NCBI RefSeq assembly: GCF_900141905.1
Contig: NZ_FQZF01000002.1
Span: 1-64,000, forward strand
Length of the DNA: 64,000 nt
DNA from: Muricoccus roseus
GTDB taxonomy: Bacteria > Pseudomonadota > Alphaproteobacteria > Acetobacterales > Acetobacteraceae
Direction of reading: 5' to 3'
The position numbers and the translations under genes are program-made. Below are positions 17,176 to 25,572 of the stretch, piece after piece (position 1 is the stretch's first letter; each line of letters opens with the position of its first letter). The notes under the pieces were generated by a model that was not told the DNA's origin, searched no databases, and saw nothing but the letters and a program-made list of their open reading frames with translations.

Positions 17176-17655
17176 TTACGCCGGCCGGTGAAGTAACGTG
17201 TCTTCTCCCTGGCGGATCGCCAGCACCAGCGCGTCGCTCCCATCCGCATAGTAGCGGCGCCGGCGGCCGATCTCCGTCGCGGATGCGCGGGCGTAAAGCG
17301 CCCGGGCGGGGGCATTCGCCTCCGACACCTCCAGGAACAGGGTTTCCGCCCCTCGCCGGGCCGATTCCGCCAGCGCGGCGGCCAGAAGCCGTCCGCCGAG
17401 GCCCTGCCGGCGCTGCGAAGGGTCCACGGCCAGGGTCAGCACCTCCGCCTCCCCCGCCACCGCGCGGGCCAGAATGAAGCCACCGCACCCCCCTCCGGCC
17501 ACGTCCGCCGCCAGGCCGAAGGCGCCTTCCATGGCCAGCATCGCCCGAATCGCCACCGCGCCCCAGCGTTCGGCCGGCGGAAAGGCTCGTCCGTGGAGCG
17601 CCGCGAGGGCCTCGATCTCGTCGGGCCGCACGGGGCGGATGGTGGCCGCGCTCAC
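17176..17655 (-). CDS. rimI: Ribosomal-protein-alanine acetyltransferase (RimI-type GNAT)
   Basis: GNAT N-acetyltransferase of 159 residues. The acetyl-CoA motif is LTLAVDPSQRRQGLGGRLLA (V-x4-R-R-x-G-x-G), then AETLFLEVSEANAPARALY and a terminal RRRYYADGSDALVLAI, all typical of RimI. It starts with GTG at 17655, overlapping the tsaB stop as GTGA. The tsaB-rimI pairing is common in bacteria and supports the assignment over a generic GNAT. Confidence 0.85.
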   Translation of the reverse strand: MSAATIRPVRPDEIEALAALHGRAFPPAERWGAVAIRAMLAMEGAFGLAADVAGGGCGGFILARAVAGEAEVLTLAVDPSQRRQGLGGRLLAAALAESARRGAETLFLEVSEANAPARALYARASATEIGRRRRYYADGSDALVLAIRQGEDTLLHRPA

Positions 17656-18290
17656 GCCCCGGCCGGGTCCCGCAGCGCCAGTGGCTCGGCATAGAGCGGC
17701 GCCGCCGTGCGGGGGGGCTCCCCGGCGGCCAGCTTTCGCGCGGCCGCGGCCGCGACCGCCCCCCCCTGGGGCAGCCGCGCGTCGGAGAGGAGCACATCCG
17801 CCCCGCGCGCCCGCAACCGGGCGGCCGCCGGCGCCGCGGCATCCCCCACCAGCACCACCGGGCCCGTGGGTGCGGGAAGGGAGGTCTCCTCCAGCATCAC
17901 CGGCACGGATCCCGGCCGCTCGAGCACCAGCCCGCCCCGGCCAGCGGTAGTGACGGACCATACCTCCCGTCCGGCCGCCTGGCCGGGGGGCAGGGCCGCG
18001 GTGAAGGCCTCGCCGGTGGTCACCCCGACCAGCGGCACGCCCCAGCCATCCGCCAGGCCGCGGCCCAGGGCGATTGCGGCGCGCAGCCCGGTGAAACCGC
18101 CCGGCCCCACCGTCACGGCTACGGCGTCCGGAGCGCCGGCCAAGTCCCGAAGCACCGAATCCACCAGGGCGGGCAGCGCGGCGGGCTGGCCCCGCGCGCC
18201 ATCCTGCCGGGCCTCCGCGCGCACGGCCCCTTCCTCCCAGAGGGCGGCCGAGGCGCGTGCCAGCGCCGCATCCAGTCCGAGCAGCCGCAT
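17652..18290 (-). CDS. tsaB: tRNA threonylcarbamoyladenosine biosynthesis protein TsaB
   Basis: Actin-fold partner of TsaD in t6A37 tRNA modification, 212 residues. It begins MRLLGLDAALARASAALW and contains the diagnostic AVTVGPGGFTGLRAAIALGR segment and a downstream GDAAAPAAARLRARG. The ATG at 18290 has GGAAGGA a few bases upstream; a GTG at 18305 would add five residues. It is translationally coupled to rimI. Confidence 0.9.
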   Translation of the reverse strand: MRLLGLDAALARASAALWEEGAVRAEARQDGARGQPAALPALVDSVLRDLAGAPDAVAVTVGPGGFTGLRAAIALGRGLADGWGVPLVGVTTGEAFTAALPPGQAAGREVWSVTTAGRGGLVLERPGSVPVMLEETSLPAPTGPVVLVGDAAAPAAARLRARGADVLLSDARLPQGGAVAAAAARKLAAGEPPRTAAPLYAEPLALRDPAGA

Positions 18291-18403
18291 CGGATTTCCT
18301 TCCACCCGGCCGAACCCCGCGGCCCGCCCCGCTTCAACCCCGAATTGCCCCCGCCACCCGGAGGCGACTAGTCTCTGCCGCAGTGCAGCAAATGAGAGGC
18401 AGC

Positions 18404-19000
18404 ATGCCGCGACGGATCACCGACCGGATCGACGACCTGTTGGACATGGTGCTGACCCTCAAGCGCGAACTGGCAGAGAGCGGCCATCGCGTCGAGGGTA
18501 TGTCCCCCAATTTCGTCGAGCACATCCTGGCCAACCCCGATGCGCTGGGCCAGCAGCCTCTCAGCCAGCCCTATGAGGAGATCGCGCCCGGCCTCACCAT
18601 TGGCTTCCGCAAGGGGGCCAAGCCGGACCTGCATCTCCGGCCCGGCGCCGACGGCACGCTGGACATCGCCCTGCAGCAGCGCACCAGCAGCGGCTGGGTC
18701 ACGCTCGAGATGGACTGGGACTACGCGACCTTCCGCGAGAAGCGCCGCGCGTCCCTTCTCCTTCGCGGCAGCTCGCCCGATCGCCTGCCCCTCACCACCG
18801 TGCTTCGCCGCACGGGGCCGGAGGGCGGCAGCGTCGATATCCCGGGCCGGCCGATCGAGCTGACCGCGGAGCCCGCCTTCCATGTGGTCGAGTTCAACGA
18901 CCCCGGCGACGAGCCCCAGGGGGCGCAGGCCTGCCGGGTCATCGTCTTCTGCCCCGTCCATCCCTTCGCCATGTCGCTCTCGGAGCTCAGCCTTCGGTAA
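18404..19000 (+). CDS. Conserved-looking hypothetical protein
   Basis: An unrecognised protein of 198 residues. The N-terminus is a probable helix (RITDRIDDLLDMVLTLKREL). A beta-rich remainder has LTIGFRKGAKPDLHLRPGAD, GWVTLEMDWDYATFREKRRA, PLTTVLRRTGPEGGSVDIPG and a C-terminal segment ACRVIVFCPVHPFAMSLSEL. No signal peptide, membrane segment or known catalytic motif was seen. The ATG at 18404 follows GAGAGG; an ATG at 18392 is an alternative. It lies between divergent tsaB and convergent tadA. Codon pattern and GC at third positions look like a real gene. Confidence 0.7.
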   Translation: MPRRITDRIDDLLDMVLTLKRELAESGHRVEGMSPNFVEHILANPDALGQQPLSQPYEEIAPGLTIGFRKGAKPDLHLRPGADGTLDIALQQRTSSGWVTLEMDWDYATFREKRRASLLLRGSSPDRLPLTTVLRRTGPEGGSVDIPGRPIELTAEPAFHVVEFNDPGDEPQGAQACRVIVFCPVHPFAMSLSELSLR

Positions 19001-19010
19001 GCGGGCGGGC

Positions 19011-19463
19011 TCAACGCTTCCGCGCGAAGAAGTTCCGCAGCAGCGCCCCGGCCTCGGTCTCGCGCACGCCGCCCACCACCTCCGGCGCATGATGGCAGGA
19101 TGGGGCGGCGAAAATCCGCGCCCCATGCTCCACCCCGCCGCCCTTCGGGTCATAGGCCCCGAAGACCACCCGCCGCAGCCGGAAGAAGGAGGCGGCCTGG
19201 GCGCACATGGGGCAGGGCTCCAGCGTGACCCACAGGGTGCAGTCGGGCAGCCATTTCTCGCCGCGCGCGGCGGCGGCGGCGCGGAGGGCCAGGATTTCCG
19301 CATGGGCGGAGGGATCCCGGCGCGCCTCCACCTCGTTCCCGGCGCAGGAGAGAACCCGGCCGGCGGCATCCGTCACCACCGCCCCCACCGGCACCTCGTC
19401 CCTGGCCGCCGCCGCACGCGCCTCCTCCAGCGCGAGCGCCATTGGGGCCCCCTCCGCCCTCAT
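19011..19463 (-). CDS. tadA: tRNA-specific adenosine deaminase
   Basis: Zinc-dependent deaminase that makes inosine at the wobble position of tRNA-Arg(ACG). The catalytic HAEILAL (His54, Glu56) and PCPMCA (Cys84, Cys87) zinc motifs are present, with EVPVGAVV before them and RRVVFGAYDPKGGGVEHG after. The ATG at 19463 gives 150 residues, the normal size. Longer in-frame starts exist at 19529 and 19547 but would overlap the divergent hydrolase gene. Confidence 0.92.
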   Translation of the reverse strand: MRAEGAPMALALEEARAAAARDEVPVGAVVTDAAGRVLSCAGNEVEARRDPSAHAEILALRAAAAARGEKWLPDCTLWVTLEPCPMCAQAASFFRLRRVVFGAYDPKGGGVEHGARIFAAPSCHHAPEVVGGVRETEAGALLRNFFARKR

Positions 19464-19527
19464 CCCATCACCGCCATGCCCATCCGCCGCTTGTGGCCGC
19501 GCCCATGCAGGCTCTACCAACCGATTC

Positions 19528-20271
19528 ATGACCGCACGACCCCTCATCGGCCTGACGCTCGACGCGGAGCAGCCCGGTGGCTACTCCAAGCTCCCCTGGT
19601 ACGCCCTGCGCCAGAACTACTTCGACGCCATCACGGCCGCCGGGGGGCTTCCCATCGCCCTCCCGCATGATGCCGCCCTGGCCGATGACTACCTCGACCG
19701 GCTGGACGGCCTCCTCGTCACCGGCGGCGCCTTCGACGTGGACCCGACCCTCTACGGCGGCGGGCCGCGCCACGAGACGGTGGTGCTGAAGGAGGGGCGA
19801 ACGGCCTTCGAGATCGCCATCCTCCGGGGCGCGCTGCGCCGCGACATTCCGGTTCTCGGCATCTGCGGAGGCGAGCAGCTGCTGGCCGTGGCGCTGGGCG
19901 GCACCCTGATCCAGCACATCCCGGACAGCGTGCCGGACGCCCTGGCGCATGAGCAGCCCAACCCGCGGACCGAGCCCGGCCATGAGGTCGCGCTCACCCC
20001 CGGCACCCTTCTCTCCCGCATCGTCGGCGCGCCCGCCATGGCCGTGAACTCCGCCCATCACCAGGCGGTGGACCGCCCGGGCGAGGGCGCCATCGTCAAT
20101 GCCCGCGCGCCGGATGGCGTCGTGGAGGGGCTGGAGCATCCGGGCTACCGCTTCTGCCTCGGGGTGCAGTGGCACCCGGAATACACGGTCGATCCGCGCG
20201 ATCAGGCCATTCTCGACGCCTTCGTCGAGGCCGCCCGCCAGACGGGCCAGGGCCGGGCCGCCGCCGCATGA
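19528..20271 (+). CDS. Gamma-glutamyl-gamma-aminobutyrate hydrolase-like (peptidase C26)
   Basis: Class-I glutamine-amidotransferase-like hydrolase of 247 residues, related to PuuD. The nucleophile elbow LGICGGEQLL has Cys113, and the His/Glu pair lies in GVQWHPEYT (about His216, Glu218). GLLVTGGAFDVDPTLYGG and NSAHHQAVDRPGEG are family segments. It may cleave gamma-glutamyl-GABA or another gamma-glutamyl amide. The stop overlaps the rluB start (ATGA), which suggests one transcript, though no putrescine genes are visible. Confidence 0.88.
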   Translation: MTARPLIGLTLDAEQPGGYSKLPWYALRQNYFDAITAAGGLPIALPHDAALADDYLDRLDGLLVTGGAFDVDPTLYGGGPRHETVVLKEGRTAFEIAILRGALRRDIPVLGICGGEQLLAVALGGTLIQHIPDSVPDALAHEQPNPRTEPGHEVALTPGTLLSRIVGAPAMAVNSAHHQAVDRPGEGAIVNARAPDGVVEGLEHPGYRFCLGVQWHPEYTVDPRDQAILDAFVEAARQTGQGRAAAA

Positions 20272-21155
20272 GCGAGGACGACACCCAGAACCCCGAGCGC
20301 GGCGAGCGCATCGCCAAGTGGCTGGCCCGCGCCGGCGTGGCCAGCCGCCGGGACGCCGAGGCGCTGATCGCCGACCGCCTCGTGACCCTGAACGGCAAGA
20401 CGGTGGAAACCCCCGCCACCTTCGTCGCCGAGGGCGATGCCGTGCTGGTCCGCGGCCAGAAGGTGGGGACCGCCGAACCCACCCGCCTGTTCCGCTATCA
20501 CAAGCCGGACGGGCTGGTGACCACGCACAAGGACCCGCAGGGCCGCCCGACCGTCTTCGAGAAGCTGCCGGCTGGCCTGCCCCGCCTCGTCTCCGTCGGC
20601 CGGCTGGATCTGACCAGCGAAGGTCTTCTCCTCCTCACGAATGACGGGGCCCTGGCCCGGCGCCTGGAGCTTCCCAGCAATGGCTGGCTGCGCCGCTACC
20701 GCGTGCGCGTGCATGGCCGGGTGAACGAGGGGGCGCTGGCCTGGCTGGCGCGCGGCATCACGGTGGATGGCGTGAAATACGGCCCCATCCAGGCCGGGCT
20801 GGACAGCCGCCAGGGCACGAATGCCTGGCTGACGGTCTCCCTGCAGGAGGGGAAGAACCGGGAGATCCGCCGCGTGATGCAGCATCTGGAACTGCATGTG
20901 ACGCGCCTGATCCGCGTCGCCTACGGTCCCTTCCAGCTCGGCACCCTGCCGCCGGGCGCGGTGGAGGAGGTGAACGCCCGGACCATGCGCGAGCAGCTCG
21001 GCATCCGTTCCGCCGCGCCGCGGATCCAGCGCGGCACCGAGCGGACTGAGCTGCCCCCGGAGCCCGAGGCGCCGCCCCGGGCACGCGCCCCGCGCGCGCG
21101 CCGCGCCGGCGACCCGCACCGGACGCCCTGGGGGGCGAAGCCGCGCACCGAATGA
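20268..21155 (+). CDS. rluB: rRNA pseudouridine synthase, RluB/RsuA family
   Basis: Enzyme of 295 residues that isomerises uridine to pseudouridine in rRNA, probably 23S as for RluB. An S4 RNA-binding domain (ERIAKWLARAGVASRRDAEA) opens the protein. The catalytic GRLDLTSEGLLLLTNDG (Asp114) and QEGKNREIRRVMQHLELHVT follow. After about residue 240 a basic, Arg/Pro-rich tail replaces the conserved fold, as in many RluB proteins. It overlaps the preceding gene by 4 bases and is followed by rsmD. Confidence 0.92.
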   Translation: MSEDDTQNPERGERIAKWLARAGVASRRDAEALIADRLVTLNGKTVETPATFVAEGDAVLVRGQKVGTAEPTRLFRYHKPDGLVTTHKDPQGRPTVFEKLPAGLPRLVSVGRLDLTSEGLLLLTNDGALARRLELPSNGWLRRYRVRVHGRVNEGALAWLARGITVDGVKYGPIQAGLDSRQGTNAWLTVSLQEGKNREIRRVMQHLELHVTRLIRVAYGPFQLGTLPPGAVEEVNARTMREQLGIRSAAPRIQRGTERTELPPEPEAPPRARAPRARRAGDPHRTPWGAKPRTE

Positions 21156-21183
21156 CGGTGGCGCCGAGCGGCCAGTGCCGGCC

Positions 21184-21744
21184 ATGAGGATCGTCGCCGG
21201 CCGCTGGCGCGGCCGCACCCTCCAGGCGCCACCCGGCGCCACCACGCGCCCCACGGCGGACCGCGTGCGCCAGGCTCTGTTCGATTCCCTTTGGCACGCC
21301 CCCTGGGGCGGCCGCGCCGTGATGGAGGGCGCGCATGTCCTCGACGCCTTCGCGGGGACCGGAGGCCTCGGGCTCGAAGCCCTTTCCCGCGGGGCCGCCC
21401 AGGCGACCTTCATGGAACAGGACCGCGCCGCCCTGGCCGCCCTCCGCGCCAATATCGCGGCACTCAGGGCCGAGGCGCTGACGCGCGTCATCCCCGGGAA
21501 CGTCCTTCGCCCGCCGCGTGCCCCGGCACCCTGCGCCCTCCTCTTCCTCGACCCCCCCTATGCGAAGGACCTCGGGCCGCAGGCCCTGGGAGCGCTGAAG
21601 GCGGCGGGATGGGTGGCGCCCGGCGCCCTGGCCTGCCTGGAACTGGGCCGTGAGGAGCCGGCCCCTTCGCTGCCGGATTGGGAAGGCCTCGCCGAACGAG
21701 AGATGGGAGCCGCGCGCGTTCTGGTGCTTCGCGCGCTGGGATGA
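21184..21744 (+). CDS. rsmD: 16S rRNA (guanine966-N2)-methyltransferase
   Basis: SAM-dependent methyltransferase of 186 residues. The start MRIVAGRWRGRTLQAPPGAT, RPTADRVRQALFDSL, the SAM loop LDAFAGTGGLGLEALSRGA and the catalytic LFLDPPYAKDL are all present. The ATG at 21184 places the RIVAGRWRG motif at the N-terminus as in the family; a GTG at 21175 is the alternative. It lies 28 bases after rluB and is followed 25 bases later by repeat copy 2. Confidence 0.93.
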   Translation: MRIVAGRWRGRTLQAPPGATTRPTADRVRQALFDSLWHAPWGGRAVMEGAHVLDAFAGTGGLGLEALSRGAAQATFMEQDRAALAALRANIAALRAEALTRVIPGNVLRPPRAPAPCALLFLDPPYAKDLGPQALGALKAAGWVAPGALACLELGREEPAPSLPDWEGLAEREMGAARVLVLRALG

Positions 21745-21768
21745 TGCCGGCCGGATGTCTGCTCTTGG

Positions 21769-22013
21769 GCTGACGGTATGTCCCGGGGAGAGGAAGAAGG
21801 AATTCTTCCTCTCCCCCGACCCCTCTCCATCATCTTCTTCTTCGAGTTTGGATTCGCTCGGCTGACGGTGCGCCTCGGGGCCACGACCCGAGGCGACTGC
21901 AAAGGCAGGAAACGGCGCCCGCCAACCCGAGACCCCGCCGATCAACGGTATCCACGGCAGTCAGACGGGGTTCCAAGGGCCTCAGGCCCTTGGCGGGCGA
22001 GGGCGGAGCCCTC
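21769..22013 (+). repeat. Dispersed hairpin-rich repeat, copy 2
   Basis: Second copy of the roughly 245-bp element, in plus orientation, filling the interval between the convergent rsmD and ribF stops. Hairpin 1 (GGGGAGAGGAAGAA / TTCTTCCTCTCCCC) and hairpin 3 (CCAAGGGCCT / AGGCCCTTGG) are identical to copy 1. Hairpin 2 is shortened (CGCCTCGGG / CCCGAGGCG), and the last is GAGGGC-GGA-GCCCTC. The element starts 25 bases after the rsmD stop. Confidence 0.9.
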
Positions 22014-22021
22014 AAAGCCGA

Positions 22022-22954
22022 TCAGCCTGCTTTCAGCAGCGCCCGCGCCTCGGCCGCATCCGCCGCAATCGCGGCCTTCAGCTCATCCAGCCCGTTGAAC
22101 ACCGCGTCCTCCCGCAGGAAGCGCACCAGCCGCACCCCGATCTCCTGGTCGTAGAGGTCGCCCTGCCAGTCGAAGAGATGCGTCTCCAGCCGCGTCTCCG
22201 GATCCCCGCCCAGGGTCGGCCGTCGCCCGACATTCGCCACTCCCGGCACAACGCTCCCGTCCGGCAGCACGGCCCGCACGGCGTAAACCCCGCGCGCGGG
22301 CTCCAGGTGACGCCCCAGCCAGATATTGGCGGTGGGCCAGCCCAGCTCCCGCCCGAGCCGGTCGCCGTGGAACACCGTGCCGCGCACCTCCCAATCCCGC
22401 CCCAGCAGGGCGGCGGCGCGCTCGGGATACCCGTCCTGCAGCGCGCGGCGGACCCGGGTGCTGCTCACCGGCCCCGCCGCGTCCGCCACGGGCGGCACCA
22501 CGGAAAGCCCGATGCCGCGCCGCTCCGCCCAGCGCCCGAGGAAGGTCACGTCGCCCCCGCGCCGGTGCCCGAAGGCGAAATCCGCCCCGCAGGCCAGGTG
22601 TCGCGCCCCCAGGCCCTCCAGCAGCACGCGGTCGAGGAACTCCTCTGCCTCCATCGCCGCCAGCGCCTGGTCGAAGGGCACGGCGTGCACATGGGCGCAG
22701 CCCGCATCGGCCAGGGCGGCCGCCTTGGCGGGCAGCAGGGTCAGTCGGAAGGGCGGGTCCTGCGGGCGGAAATGTTCGCGGGGATGGGGTTCGAAGGTCA
22801 GGGCGGCCAGCTGGAGGTCCGGCCGGGCGCCATGCGCGGCGGCCAGCACGGCCCGGTGCCCCCGATGCACGCCATCGAGGTTGCCGAGCGCGACCGTCCC
22901 GCCCCGCGCGACCGCCGGGAGGGCGTGCCAGTCGGTCCAGACATGACAAGCCAT
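22022..22954 (-). CDS. ribF: Bifunctional riboflavin kinase / FAD synthetase
   Basis: Makes FMN and then FAD. The N-terminal nucleotidyltransferase part shows ALGNLDGVHRGHRAVL (near residue 22) and CGADFAFGHRRGGDV plus PVSSTRVRRAL. The C-terminal kinase part shows GTVFHGDRLGRELGWPTANI, PARGVYAVRAVL, GVANVGRRPTLGGD and ETHLFDWQGDLYDQEIGVRL. It has 310 residues, the standard length. It is followed by the repeat element and preceded by a LOG-family gene 11 bases away. Confidence 0.95.
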   Translation of the reverse strand: MACHVWTDWHALPAVARGGTVALGNLDGVHRGHRAVLAAAHGARPDLQLAALTFEPHPREHFRPQDPPFRLTLLPAKAAALADAGCAHVHAVPFDQALAAMEAEEFLDRVLLEGLGARHLACGADFAFGHRRGGDVTFLGRWAERRGIGLSVVPPVADAAGPVSSTRVRRALQDGYPERAAALLGRDWEVRGTVFHGDRLGRELGWPTANIWLGRHLEPARGVYAVRAVLPDGSVVPGVANVGRRPTLGGDPETRLETHLFDWQGDLYDQEIGVRLVRFLREDAVFNGLDELKAAIAADAAEARALLKAG

Positions 22955-22965
22955 GGCCGGCCGCG

Positions 22966-23562
22966 TCAGGCCTGCGCCACGCGCTCGATCCAGCGCGTCA
23001 CCTCGGGCGGACGATAGGCGGCGAGCATGTCCAGCGCCTGGGCCGGGTTCTCGGCCGTGAGGGAGAGGAGCCGGTGTTCCGCGCGGACGAAGCCGGCGGT
23101 CACCATGCCGTCCATCATGGCGTTCAGCGTGGACCAGTAGCCCTTCACGTCCAGGAAGACCGTGCCCTTCCGGTGCAGGCCGAGCTGGGACCAGGTCAGG
23201 ACCTCGAAAGCCTCCTCCAGCGTGCCGAAGCCGCCGGGCAGCACCACGAAGCCGTCCGACAGCTTCGCCATCAGCGCCTTCCGCTCATGCATGGAGGAGA
23301 CGACATGGAGCCGGGTGACGGAGCCATGGCCCAGCTCCCGCTGCATCAGGTGCTCGGGGATCACCCCGTCCACCTCGGCGCCGGCCTCCAGCGCGGCATC
23401 TGCCACCACGCCCATCAGCCCCACCTTGCCGCCGCCATAGACCAGGCCCAGGCCCCGCTCCGCGATCGCATGGCCCAGCGAACGGGCCCCGGCGGCGAAG
23501 GCAGGGTCGGTGCCGGAATTCGCGCCGCAGAAGACGCAGACCTTCTTCATCTCGATGCTCAT
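22966..23562 (-). CDS. LOG-family protein (cytokinin riboside 5'-monophosphate phosphoribohydrolase type)
   Basis: TIGR00730-type protein of 198 residues with MKKVCVFCGANSGTDPAF, the nucleotide loop VYGGGKVGLMGVVADAAL and the catalytic PGGFGTLEEAFEVLTW motif. Related proteins release free bases from nucleoside 5'-monophosphates; in bacteria the physiological substrate is often AMP or unknown. An internal ATG four codons downstream (MKKVC) is an alternative start. It is probably co-transcribed with ribF. Confidence 0.9.
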   Translation of the reverse strand: MSIEMKKVCVFCGANSGTDPAFAAGARSLGHAIAERGLGLVYGGGKVGLMGVVADAALEAGAEVDGVIPEHLMQRELGHGSVTRLHVVSSMHERKALMAKLSDGFVVLPGGFGTLEEAFEVLTWSQLGLHRKGTVFLDVKGYWSTLNAMMDGMVTAGFVRAEHRLLSLTAENPAQALDMLAAYRPPEVTRWIERVAQA

Positions 23563-23590
23563 GCGGTGAATGTGGCACCGCAGCAGGCCT

Positions 23591-24025
23591 CTATCCAGCC
23601 GGGGGGGCTGACGGAGTCGGGATCATGACGACCGCCTCCCCCTCGAGGACCAGCACCCCGGCGGCGCTGCAGGTGGTGCGCAGCGTCGCCCGGCGCCGTT
23701 CGGCGTCCAGCGCGATCACCTCCGCCTCCGCCGCTACCGTCTGCCCGATCCGCACCGGCGCCCGGAACCGCAGGCTCTGGGAGACATAGACGGCGCCCGG
23801 CCCCGGCAGCTTCGTGCCCAGCAGCCCGGAGATGAGGGAGGCGGTCAGCATCCCGTGCGCGACCCTTTCTCCGAAGAAGGAGGCGGCGGCGGCCTCGGCA
23901 TCCAGATGCACCGGGTTGTTGTCCCCCGAGACGGCGGAGAAGAGGAGGATATCCGCCTCCGTGATCGTCTTCGCGAAGCGGGCCGACTGCCCCAGCGACA
24001 GATCCTCGAAGCGCATGCCGTCCAT
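23591..24025 (-). CDS. MaoC-family (R)-specific enoyl-CoA hydratase-like protein
   Basis: Hot-dog-fold protein of 144 residues with the hydratase-2 motif SGDNNPVHLD (Asp35, His40) and the VAHGMLTASLISGLLGTKLPG segment that lines the substrate pocket. Such enzymes hydrate enoyl-CoA to (R)-3-hydroxyacyl-CoA, for polyhydroxyalkanoate supply or fatty-acid breakdown. The start is ATG at 24025. It diverges from the M20 peptidase gene across about 90 bases. Confidence 0.88.
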   Translation of the reverse strand: MDGMRFEDLSLGQSARFAKTITEADILLFSAVSGDNNPVHLDAEAAAASFFGERVAHGMLTASLISGLLGTKLPGPGAVYVSQSLRFRAPVRIGQTVAAEAEVIALDAERRRATLRTTCSAAGVLVLEGEAVVMIPTPSAPPAG

Positions 24026-24113
24026 GTGGCTCTCCCGATTCCCGGGGCGGAGCATGGACAAGTCCCGACCCCGGCGCGAGAACCCCCGCATCACGGAAAA
24101 GGACCGTCGCCCC

Positions 24114-25256
24114 ATGCCCCAGACCCGGATCGGCACCAGCGAAGCCCTGCTGGAGGAGCTGCGCGGCTGGGTGCTGCATGAGACGCCTACCACCGACCCC
24201 CAGGCGGTGAACGGGCTGATGGACAAGGTGGAGGCCGAGCTGCGCGCGGCCGGCGCCGAGGTGACCCGCATCCCCGGCCGCGATGGCTATGGCGACAACC
24301 TCATCGCCCGCACCCCCGCCAACCCCGCCACCGGCAACCGCCCGCCCGTGGTCATCGCCGGCCATCTCGACACGGTGTGGGACAACGGGACGCTGGCCAG
24401 CTCCATGCCCTGGAAGGTGGAGGGCGAGAAGGCCTTCGGCCCCGGCATCTACGACATGAAGGCGGGCTCCTTCCTCGCCTTCCACGCGCTGCGCGAAATC
24501 CTGCGCCAGGGCGTGCAGACCCGCAGCCCGATCACCCTTCTGCTCACGCCCGACGAGGAGGTGGGCAGCCCGACCTCCCGGGAGTTCATCGAGCAGGAGG
24601 CGCGCGGCGCCAGCGCCGTGCTGATCCCCGAGCCCGCGGGCAATCCGGGCGGCGCCTGCGTCACCGCGCGCAAGGGCGTCGGGCGCTTCGTGGTGGACAT
24701 CCAGGGCGTCTCGGCCCATGCCGGCGGCAACTGGTCCGAGGGGCGCAGCGCCGTGGTGGCGCTGGCGCGGCTGATCGAGAAGGTCCACGCCATGGTGGAC
24801 CTGGCGGGCGGCACCACCACCAACGTCGCCCCGGTCTGGGGCGGCACGCGCCCCAATGTCATTCCCCCCGAGGCGGGCTGCGAGATCGACCTGCGCGTGG
24901 CGACGATGGCCGATGGCGAGCGGATGGAGAAGGAGATCCTGGCCCTGGCCGGCTCCGAGGATGGCATCACCATCACGGTCACCGGCGGGATGAACCGGCC
25001 CTCCTTCGCCGAGAACCCGGATATCCTGAACCTGTACGAGCGGGCACGGACCCTGGCGCGCGAGGCGGGCTACGAACTGCCGAAGCAGCATCGCGGCGGC
25101 GGCTCGGACGGCAACTTCACGGCCGCCATGGGCATCCCCACCCTGGACGGGCTGGGCTGCACCGGGGCCGGCGCCCATGCGCCGAACGAGCACATCCTGT
25201 GGCGCGACCTGGCGCCGCGGGGGCAGGTGATCGTCGGGCTGCTCGAGACGCTCTGA
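24114..25256 (+). CDS. M20-family metallopeptidase (carboxypeptidase G2-like)
   Basis: Two-zinc amidohydrolase of 380 residues. Metal and catalytic residues are visible in AGHLDTVW (His84, Asp86), GIYDMKAGSFLAFHAL (Asp114) and LLLTPDEEVGS (Glu148, Glu149). A dimerisation/lid domain starts near GVGRFVVDIQGVSAHAGGNW, and the last zinc ligand is probably in GAGAHAPNEH. No signal peptide is seen. Relatives remove C-terminal glutamate or hydrolyse acyl-amino acids; the exact substrate is open. It is followed by repeat copy 3. Confidence 0.88.
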   Translation: MPQTRIGTSEALLEELRGWVLHETPTTDPQAVNGLMDKVEAELRAAGAEVTRIPGRDGYGDNLIARTPANPATGNRPPVVIAGHLDTVWDNGTLASSMPWKVEGEKAFGPGIYDMKAGSFLAFHALREILRQGVQTRSPITLLLTPDEEVGSPTSREFIEQEARGASAVLIPEPAGNPGGACVTARKGVGRFVVDIQGVSAHAGGNWSEGRSAVVALARLIEKVHAMVDLAGGTTTNVAPVWGGTRPNVIPPEAGCEIDLRVATMADGERMEKEILALAGSEDGITITVTGGMNRPSFAENPDILNLYERARTLAREAGYELPKQHRGGGSDGNFTAAMGIPTLDGLGCTGAGAHAPNEHILWRDLAPRGQVIVGLLETL

Positions 25257-25294
25257 CCGGGGCGGAGTGGTCACACTCTCTGCCAGGGCATCCC

Positions 25295-25546
25295 GGAAAG
25301 GGCTCCGCCCTCTCCGGACCTCACCCGCCAAGGGCCTGAGGCCCTTGGAACCCCGTCTGACTGCCGTGGATACCCCGGATCAGTGGGATCTTTGGTTCAG
25401 GGGATTGATACTGCCTTTGCAATCGCCTCGGGTCGATGACCCGAGGCGCACCGTCAGCCGAATGACTCCAACTCGAAGAAAAAGAAGAAGGTGAGGGGTC
25501 CGGGGAGAGGAAGAATTCCTTCTTCCTCTCCCCGGGACAGACCGAC
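25295..25546 (-). repeat. Dispersed hairpin-rich repeat, copy 3
   Basis: Third copy, in minus orientation, beginning about 26 bases past the stop of the minus-strand TonB receptor gene. The first stem (GGGGAGAGGAAGAA at 25502-25515 with its complement at 25520-25533) is perfect. The GCCTCGGGTC / GACCCGAGGC stem and the CCAAGGGCCT / AGGCCCTTGG stem are also perfect, and the last hairpin is slightly degraded. The middle section between hairpins 2 and 3 differs most from the other copies. It occupies nearly all of the 316-base interval between the convergent M20 and TonB genes. Confidence 0.9.
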
Positions 25547-25572
25547 ACCCCAGAACGAAGCCCCCGCCCGGA

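Noticed and set aside
23559-25331. A 590-residue open frame antisense to the M20 peptidase
   Set aside because: It is the complement of a well-supported metallopeptidase and carries no motif of its own.
166-25546. The dispersed repeat as an insertion sequence or MITE
   Set aside because: No transposase, no terminal inverted repeats spanning the element and no visible target duplications. Its constant position after stop codons is unlike random insertion.
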